From NCBI RefSeq assembly GCF_014633365.1, contig NC_068349.1, positions 15,824,753 to 15,888,752 of the forward strand: 64,000 nt of DNA. The letters are read 5' to 3'. The translations under genes were made by a program, and so were the position numbers. The stretch is from Diospyros lotus (lineage: Eukaryota > Streptophyta > Magnoliopsida > Ericales > Ebenaceae). Each line of letters opens with the position of its first letter. Position 1 is the stretch's first letter. The notes below the pieces were generated by a model. That model was not told the DNA's origin. It worked only from the letters and a program-made list of their open reading frames with translations, and searched no databases. Below, in pieces: positions 56,551-64,000 of this stretch.

Positions 56551-57169
56551 AGAGCCAACAGAAACCTCCAGTTGATGCAAAGGCAAGTCATTTTTTTTCC
56601 GGCTAGAGGGACAATGCCAAGAGACTCCAACTTAGCACCTTAGTCAACAGAATTGCTACTCTGAAGTAGTTAAAGAGATGACTGGCAAGAGTACATCCAA
56701 AGTGGAGGGAAGGGAGGAAGCATTCACCGTGGCCTCTCCTGAATGAGCTGAAAATATTTTTGCGGAGCACTGCATAAAAAGTATTTAATCTTGCTTTTGT
56801 GTTCACTATATACTAACACTAGTATTGTAAGAATATGAAAACCTGAGGGAACAGAAAGCAATCTCCAAGCTCCCCATACGTTAGTATTCATCTATACAGG
56901 AAGTACCTGTAGCAAATACTGTATATGTTTTTGCATCATCTTTTTGTGTGTATTATCTCTTTCATCAGAAGTTTACATCTGGCTTGGTCTTCTCGCTTCC
57001 TCTATGCACCCCCTCCCCCCATCCCCAAACACGCACAGATGGATAAAGAGAAATAATCAAATAAATAAACAAAGGGATAAAGAGAAGACAGAATGAAGAA
57101 GAGCTTTGCTCTGAAATCAGAGAAGTATTTAATAAACTGTAACCAGCATTGATATCTATTCAAAACCCA
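56551..57169. other. shared 3' region between P450 and HAP2
   Basis: The two genes converge, their stop codons 619 bp apart. This stretch should hold both 3' UTRs. AATAAA on the plus strand at 57131-57136 could be a distal poly(A) signal for the P450. No other gene was seen. Confidence 0.5.
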
Positions 57170-59767
57170 CTATTCCCTATGTTTAACATGAAAATGTTTT
57201 TCACGCAAAATTTCATTTTTGTGCTTGTAGTAATCCTCTTTATTTTCATCACGAATATATCTGGTAATATTTGGCAGTCCTCCAATGGTTTTATTTCCTT
57301 TTCTGCATCTACGGGGCACAGTATGGTCATCCTGCTCTTTGTCCAAGTACAACTTCTGCATGACATTGGTGCCCATGGCCCGTCCATGCTTGTGCTTATC
57401 CTTATGGACATGGTGAAGATGGTAATGATAATTAGTGTCATATTCTGAATGCTTATGTCCATGCTCGCGATGAACACTTCTTCGCTTCTTTGGGATATTA
57501 TGCATGTGATACCTTCCTCCCTGCCTCTTGTGTTTTCTAATATGAAACTTGGAAACATCAGCATCAAATCCATGCTTCTGCATATTGCAAAGTCTTTGTT
57601 CATCAGCCCGAAAATGATGATCCCACCAGTCATAGAGAGGGTCAAAGAGGCCTTTTTCATGTAGAAGCCAGAGTAGAACCACCACTGCAACAACAGAAAA
57701 ATGCAATACTGAATTCTCACTTGCCCTAAATATAATCATCAACAACTAGACAGCATTTTGGGAAAATTGATGGACTAGCACCTGTAGGGAAAATTGCCAA
57801 AAGTAGACCAAACATCACCATCCAACTCATGCAAATATACTGAATGTGACAGCTGAAGTCAAAAAAACCAGAACACTTGCTTCTGCTCAACACAAAAACC
57901 ACAAAATATCATCAGAAATTCTACCTCAATAACAATATCAATGACACAAGCTAGAAATCAAAACGGTTTTGCCATCAGATAGACAAAAGCTGCACAACCA
58001 GAGGTCCCATTTTCACGTGCAATGCCCATTAATAAATTGCTAAAGAGAGAACAAAATTCACTTTTTCTACTGGCAATGTTCAGAGTGTGGAGTTGCACCA
58101 CGGGTACCATGCCATATTCATTTAGCAAGATACAGAAACAAATCCATATGACCACAGGAAGCAAGTATGTATATAAAGCATGTCTTCATGTAGGTAGAAG
58201 AATGAAATGGTTTTGGAGCTCACTGGTTCCGCTCTAAACACTCCTCTCCCCACCCCCCAAAAAGAAGGCATGATGACTTGACCCTCTACCAACAAACTGC
58301 ATAATGCAGGAATATGATATGCAAGTTGTGTGTAACATAATAGTAAACTTGAATTATCAGACATGCCTTCAGCATATTGTAAGAATTATACTCGTCCTTA
58401 TCAATGTTCATTGCATGCCACGTCCTACATGGGCACTAAATAAATTCAATTTAAACAGTATAGTAATTAGCAAGCTAAAAGCAATGGCGTCAATATATGG
58501 AAAAAGAATAAATTCTATTATGGAACAAACAGTATTGCACATATATATGTTTGCTTAGATCCCCTCCAAATACTCAGTGCATTATCTGCACTAGTACTGT
58601 TAACTGCAGAGTTAAAAAAAAGGAGGAAATAAAATATGCTATTCAGTTCCACTAAGAAAGTAAGAACTAAACTTTAAGCAAAATGTATCATCATCATTGC
58701 ACTTTATCGTAAGTAAGTTAGAGTCAATGACACAACATTCACAATGTCAATTGACTTCTAAAAGTCACATTGACAAGACAAATCCATGCAAATGAACAAT
58801 GAGGCAAATTTTTCTCGTTGGATGCTCTTCTTGATGCAATCCTCTAGTGAAAGAATGACGAGATAAAGTTCTAACACCATCTCCATTAGAGACAAGTTTC
58901 ATGAGATGGTGACAAATGAAGACAATTGATCTGGTCATATTCCATCACATAGTTGGAATAGTAAAACCAACTTAGACAATATGGAAACACAAAATGAAAT
59001 AAATTAGAAAAGTGAGTATTAAATTAATAAAAAATAATAATTTATTGAGCTATTAACGTAAAGAGTATTTTTGGAATTCAAAATTTTAACAGGGTTTTGT
59101 ATACCAAACTCATGTACTGAATTTTACTAATGGTATAGATATCAACACCAGTATCCAAAAAAGAAGACTGATTAAAAATCAGTACTTCAAGATTAAGATC
59201 AAAAAGTTCATCATGTGTGGTTATCCCCATTCTTTAAAAATATAATTTATTACCTCACAATAACTACTATTGCTGTTTTGGATGAGAACTCCCAAATCAA
59301 TAATTTTCCACCACAATATAGATGTAAACATATTTCCACAGTATATAAACAACTGCCGTGCCTATCATATAAAAGGTAAAATTTATACCTACCAATCTCT
59401 TATTGTAGAAAACAAAATTAAACCAAGTGCAGCATGTATAGTATACAAATACATTGGCAACAACAGCATGAGAGAAGACTACTCAAATTAACCACATTAA
59501 AGTATAGCTAACAATCTATTAGAAGAATAAAAAGAATCCCAGTGTACATTTTTTCTTGAGCACCCATAGCATTATTAACAGTTAAAATTCAAAGGATAAG
59601 AAGCAGATTTGGGATATATAATAAAATTCGAATACTCCTTCCCAAAATAAATACCTGCAAGTCTTGCCAGTGACAAAATCTGCCAAGCCATTCCAGAATT
59701 TGTTCCACAGGATCTCAATCGATTCAAAGAAACTATTTATACTGGTCTTTGGCGGTTGGAAGGGAAT
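57170..59767 (-). CDS. HAP2: HAP2/GCS1 gamete fusogen, last three exons (partial gene)
   Basis: Exons on the minus strand: 59767-59655, 57882-57782 and 57684-57170 (stop TAG at 57170-57172); phases agree (AG|A and G|TG). The first encodes IPFQPPKTSINSFF...GLADFVTGKTC, the end of the ectodomain. The second encodes CSGFFDFSCHIQYICMSW and the start of the transmembrane segment (MVMFGLLLAIFPT). The third continues VVVLLWLLHEKGLFDPLYDWW and then a cytoplasmic tail of about 150 residues rich in His, Lys and Arg, as in plant HAP2. HAP2 sits on the sperm plasma membrane and drives sperm fusion with egg and central cell through its ectodomain. That part is not in the window: a copia element begins 470 bp upstream of the first exon seen here, in the same direction. 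Whether the gene is whole beyond it, with the element in an intron, or truncated, cannot be told. Confidence 0.85.
57883..59654 (-). other. 1.8-kb intron of HAP2
   Basis: The intron starts GTATTTAT (minus strand, from 59654) and ends TGCTCTTTTGAGCAG-like before the exon at 57882 (acceptor CAG at 57883-57885). It is AT-rich without genes. A second possible acceptor (TTGAG) lies three bases earlier and would add one residue. Confidence 0.65.
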
Positions 59768-60237
59768 CTGTAACAAAAATAATAATTTTTATCATCCAAG
59801 GAAATCATAAGAGTCAATTTCCAGTCATACTTCTGGCAGTGTATGTGCATTCATCATTGGTAAATTACTTTAACACAAGGCTAGCTATTGAATCCAAAAG
59901 CTAATATCTTAAGGGACCATATCACAGCAACTCTCTTTTATATTTTTAAGTAACTAATGATGATTATCCGTAGTACACTTTTTGGGGTCAATTAGAGAGT
60001 AAAGTGATTTATGGCTATAGAAAAATCTATGGTGTTAAATAGTATTTCCCTTAAAAATTAAGATGAGATAACCAATGCCAAAGTCCGCTCTTCAGACTGC
60101 AGTCTCATCATTTTATATCACATCTGCTCGGCTTTTAGGTCAGGATAAATAATGTAATTTATTCATGCTCACATTCCCAACATGTTACTTCTTTATTGTT
60201 GTTTAATGGAAATTCTCATAAGAGTCCTATATGACCC

Positions 60238-60430
60238 TGAAGAAAGGAATGATTTTTCTATTTTGAAACACTAGACAAGATATACAAAAAGGGAAAGAAA
60301 GACAATATACAAAGGGAAAGAAATAGGAAAAAGAGAGAAAAATGGGAAATCTCCTATTTCCTAAAACAAGAAAGGAAATCTCCAACATATTTAGGAATAA
60401 ATCTTAAGAAATCTTGAACAATCTTCAACA
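60238..60430 (-). repeat. 3' LTR of the right-hand copia element
   Basis: On the minus strand it starts TGTTGAAGATTGTTC, directly after the polypurine tract, and ends near CCTTTCTTCA. The length of about 193 bp is short for a plant copia LTR. Without the second LTR, the outer end is an estimate. Confidence 0.6.
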
Positions 60431-60439
60431 TTCTCCCTC

Positions 60440-61945
60440 AAGCTAGTGAGTGGATATCTTTCATTCCCAGCTTGCATATTATTTACTAAAATCGTGTAGT
60501 AGGAAGTCTCTTAGTGAGAACATTTGCTAATTGATCACACAATGACACATGCGGAGTGCTAATCAGCCCACTGTCGAGCTTCTCCTTTATGAAGTGTCTA
60601 TTGATCTCTATATGCTTAGTTTGATCATGTTAGACAGGATTGTGTGCAATGCTGATGGCCAACTTGTTATCACAACATAGCTTCATAAGCCCAGTTATTT
60701 TAATCCTTAAGTCATCAAGGATTATTTTTAGCCACAATAACTAGTAAATCTTAACCTAGCTAACCATGGACTACTTCTTGCTCCTCCATGTCACAAGATT
60801 ACCTCTTAGGAACATGCAATAACCTGTAGTAGACCTTCCATCAATAAGGGAGCCTACATAGTCTGCATCTGTTTAAACTTCTAGGGTTAGCTCACCACCT
60901 TTTTGGAATAATAATCCTCTCCCAAGTTTAGATTTGAGATACTGAAGTACTTTCTGAATCACTTGCAGATACTCTTCCTTAGGATCATGCTTAAATTAAC
61001 TAACTACACTGACAACATAGGCTATATCTGGCCTTGTGGGTGATAAATAAATTAGTTTCCCAACAAGTCTTTGGCAGCTCTCTTTGTCCACAACACTGCC
61101 AGTTTCTTCTTTGCCTAATCTGTGGTTCTGTTCAGTAAGGACATTTGTTGATTTGCTACCAAGCTTTCTAGTCTCCTTTGAGTAAATCTAAAACATATTT
61201 CCTTTGAGAGAGAAAGATTCCTTGTTTGGAGTAAGCAACCTCAATCCCAAGGAAATATTTCAATCTTCCCAACTCCTTAATCTCAAATTCATAGGCTAAG
61301 CAAGCAATCTCTAATGCCCTTTTTTTTTTTTTTTCCAATTTTATCATTTCCAATAACAATTATATCATTAACATAAACAAGTAGGGTATGTTTAATAAGC
61401 AACGTATAATCCCCTTGACTTTGTTTATATCCCACTTGCAGCATAACTTCTGTGAATCTCCCAAACCATGCCTGAGGAGATTGCTTCAATCCATATAGTG
61501 CTTTCTTTAGGTAGCACACCTTACCTAGTCCGATTGTTCCATAAAAAAAAGTGGCCACTTCTTCTTCCAAATCCCCATGAAGAAAATCATTCTTCACTTC
61601 AAATTGTTGTAAATTCCAATCAAAGTATGTTGCTAAAGACAATAGGACCCTCACAGTGTTTATCTTGGCTACTGGTGCAAAGGTTTCAAGATAATCAATT
61701 TTATATGTCTGAGTATACCCCTTTGCAACCAACCTTGCCTTGTACCATTCAAGAGAACCATCAACTTTATACTTCAAAGTATAGACTCATCTACATACCG
61801 CAGGTTTCTTGCCTCAAGGCCGAGGCACAATCTCCCAAGTTTGATCTTTTTTTTCTAGTGCATTCATCTCCTCTTTCATGGCTTGTGCCCACTTCTTATT
61901 CTTTAAAGTGTCATGAATTGTTTTGGTATATTAATGTAATCTAGA
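60440..61945 (-). pseudogene. copia reverse transcriptase and RNase H (broken)
   Basis: Minus strand 61777-61289 encodes YKARLVAKGYTQTY, FAPVAKINTVRVLLSLA, EVKNDFLHGDL and KALYGLKQSPQAWF. The catalytic box reads YVND in place of YVDD. A run of T on the plus strand at about 61320-61335 makes a poly-Lys stretch and shifts the frame. The part 61359-61168 continues with ELGRLKYFLGIEVA and GIFLSQRKYVLDLL. RNase H follows to about 60440 with many stops. Confidence 0.88.
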
Positions 61946-62517
61946 GTGGTAAGAAAGCTTTTATGTAGGAGACAATCAGTTTAGAGACACAAAATGTTGA
62001 GTGCATTTTCTGGTTCTTTTTCTTACTACAATAGGAAGATCAAGGTCAAATTGCTCACTAATAGATGAAGGAGAAAGTGTTATTTCAGTACCTGGACTTG
62101 GTTCAAAGTCATGGATCTGTAATTGGTCCGGATTGGGCTGTACACTTCTTGAATAAACTTTCAATTCTTTGGATGATTGATTTGGTTGTGACTGCTATTG
62201 TTCCTAGGGGACATTTTAAGATTTTAGTTCTAGTTAAGGTGGTTCTGGTTCGAATGGCTTGGATTCTAAGAGTTCATCAGTATTAGGAAGTTCAAGTGTG
62301 TGTGTGTGTAGCCTGTGTGAGTGAAGGCTACTATATCAATGCTTGACTAGGTAGAAACTAATCAGGAAAAGTCAAATCCACACTCTCATTGTCTCTTGGA
62401 AGTCTTCCCTTGAAGATGAGAGAATTAGTCTAAGTAGAAGGGCTTAGTTTAAGAAAAAATGACATCCATATTGACAAAGATTTTTTGACTAGGAGGATGG
62501 TAGCATTTATTCCCTTT

Positions 62518-63000
62518 CTAATGACTAGAATATCCAATGAAAACACACTTTGGGGCTTGAGGATCTAACTTAGTGCGATGTTGTTTATGGACATGAACAT
62601 ACGAAGTACTACCAAATATTTTTGGGGATAAACAACTTGGGTTGACACTCTTATGATAAAATTGACAAAACATACCTAGATGGCTTTGATTGCCAATGAC
62701 ACGAGAAGGAAGCCTATTTATCAAATAGGTAGCGGTTAAAATTGCTTCTCTCCAAAGAAGTTTAGGAACATTAGATTGAAAAAGTAACGCCCTAGTAACC
62801 TCTAAGAGATGTTTACTTTTGCATTCAATAACTCCATTTTGTTGGGGAGTGTCAACACATGAGGATTCATAAACTATTCCTTGCTTTTGACAGAAAGAGA
62901 TTAAAAATTGGTTGAATTTTGATCATACCGTGGAATACAAGAAAAATTTTGGTCACATCAGATTTTTCTTTCATAAGATACAATCAAGTTGTGCAAGTAC
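62518..63000 (-). pseudogene. copia integrase, C-terminal part (broken)
   Basis: Minus strand 62724-62518 reads NRLPSRVIGN, FGSTSYVHVHKQHRTKLDP and KCVFIGYSSH, the typical end of a copia integrase. Traces of the core (the equivalent of VERKHRHLLEVTRALLF and PQQNGV) are readable up to about 62860 in shifted frames. Confidence 0.8.
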
Positions 63001-63579
63001 AACCATCAATAAATGAAACAAACCACCTAACACCAATAATATTAGGAATTTTGGACGAAACCCAAACATTAGGTTTAGATGATTTTATTGAACCTAAAGG
63101 GTGAGATACACGATGATGTTTTGCAAACTCACATCACAATGTAAATAAGAAGCTGAAAAGAAGGATGACCAAGTCTCAAATGATTAAGCCAAATTTTAGA
63201 CCTTTTTGGAGAGATGGATGTATTATCAAGTGAGCATAGTAACAACGATTCTGGCCATCTAAGTCACTTTTAGTCCCTTTAAGATAGTACAACCCATTCC
63301 TTTCCTTAGCAAATTCAATCGTCTTCCCCATGGTCCGATCCTAAAAAACACGATGAGTATCAAAGAATATGATTGTACAATTTAGGTCTTTGGTGATCTT
63401 GGAGATGGAGAGAAGATTGGTTGATAGTTTGGGAATATGTAGGACATAGGTAAGAAAAGGAGAGGGGTAACTTTAATGTTGCCATGACTAGCAATTGGAA
63501 TAGATGATCCATCAGCTACAAAGATCTTTCAATTTTCAGGGACAAGCATATAATTGTAAAATTTATTTGGGTAGCAAGT

Positions 63580-64000
63580 CATATGATCGGTAGAACCAAC
63601 CAGAGTCTATGACCCATGATTGGGAATGGAAGATGTTGGAAGCTTTAGAGAAATCAGAAATGAGACACTTACCATTCTAAGCCAATGAACATGTACCAGA
63701 AGTCTTAGTGAGGGAGTTTAGCAAACCTTTCAGCCTTTCAATGTCCTTTTTGCTGAATTGTTCTCTACTGAGAGCTAATTCCTCTTGAGAAATATCCTCC
63801 TTATTAGCAAGATTGGCTTGGCACTACTTTTGTCCTTTGAATCCACCATTCCTAGCCAATACTTGAGCCTTCCCATGAAGCATGAAGTAGTTATCCCTTG
63901 TATGTTGAGGCTTTTTGCAATAAGAACACCACAATCCATCTCGGTTGGATTGTTTAGAGGAATTAGCCTTGTTCTGGATTATATGGCTTATTTCCTCCAC
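63580..64000 (-). pseudogene. copia protease and gag zinc knuckle (broken)
   Basis: Near 63590-63640 the protease motif D-S-G and a following TDHM-like phrase lie in different frames, so a frameshift sits within the active-site loop. Near 63905-63945 the gag zinc knuckle reads WCSYCKKPQHTRDNY. The last ligand of CX2CX4HX4C is Tyr instead of Cys. Gag runs off the window. Confidence 0.65.

Larger units (their letters stand above)
60238..64000 (-). mobile_element. Ty1-copia retrotransposon (minus strand), cut by the window edge
   Basis: A short LTR (60238-60430) is followed on the plus side by a purine-rich tract (minus strand TTGAGGGAGAAT just before TGTTGAAGATTG). RNase H, reverse transcriptase, integrase, protease and gag then follow toward 64000, all on the minus strand, the expected order for a copia element read backwards. 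The other LTR is outside the window. The coding region is full of frameshifts and stops. It lies next to, and in the same direction as, the HAP2 exons, either inside a HAP2 intron or at a truncation point. Confidence 0.88.

Noticed and set aside
57160..57720. Second long minus-strand frame overlapping the HAP2 last exon
   Set aside because: It is another frame of the same exon and lacks the conserved LLHEKGLFDP and WWDHHF motifs.

Overview
This is nuclear DNA of a flowering plant, most likely a eudicot. It has AT-rich spacers, intron-containing genes, plant cytochrome P450 and HAP2 genes, and several nested plant transposable elements. By my boundaries roughly two thirds of the 64 kb is transposon-derived. 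The species cannot be fixed from the sequence. There is no bacterial, organellar or CRISPR signal and I saw no convincing tRNA or rRNA gene.

Host genes occur at three places. At about 4 kb (minus) there is a first coding exon of a plant UBX-domain protein (PUX12/SAY1-like), with a copia element starting about 80 bp upstream of its ATG. At 54.1-56.6 kb (plus) there is an intact nine-exon cytochrome P450 of the CYP87 type (475 codons). At 57.2-59.8 kb (minus) are the last three exons of the gamete fusogen HAP2/GCS1, tail to tail with the P450. The rest of HAP2 would lie beyond the right edge, past a copia element that occupies 60.2-64 kb. As I recall, Arabidopsis HAP2 and SAY1 are near neighbours, so the window may be an old gene neighbourhood blown apart by transposons.

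Region by region: 4.1-10.4 kb is a decayed Ty1-copia element (minus) split by a 2.3-kb solo LTR. From 10.8 to 24.2 kb there is a Russian doll: a MITE holds a 12.6-kb Mutator-like element (MULE), which holds a 4.7-kb solo LTR, which holds a 1.6-kb copia solo LTR. The MULE has very long inverted repeats (about 1.4-1.6 kb) and two convergent genes that share one leader exon and splice donor inside the repeats: a FAR1-type transposase (minus) and a small zinc-knuckle/GRF zinc-finger protein (plus). This layout recalls MuDR and is the best candidate here for something poorly described. From 25.3 to 26.5 kb lies a hAT-like MITE. From 26.6 to 31.3 kb lies a Ty3/gypsy LTR carrying a further 2.1-kb solo LTR. 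From 31.4 to 42.9 kb lies a full-length Tat-lineage Ty3/gypsy element (TSD CACAT, two RNase H domains) with an extra ORF on the opposite strand. From 44.3 to 45.8 kb lies a copia solo LTR whose promoter combines telo-box and site II motifs. From 45.8 to 53.9 kb is mostly spacer with simple repeats and a small MITE.

All transposon coding regions are visibly broken. Many breaks at catalytic or zinc-binding residues fit C-to-T/G-to-A changes, as expected from deamination of methylated cytosine. The P450 is the only complete and apparently functional gene in the window.
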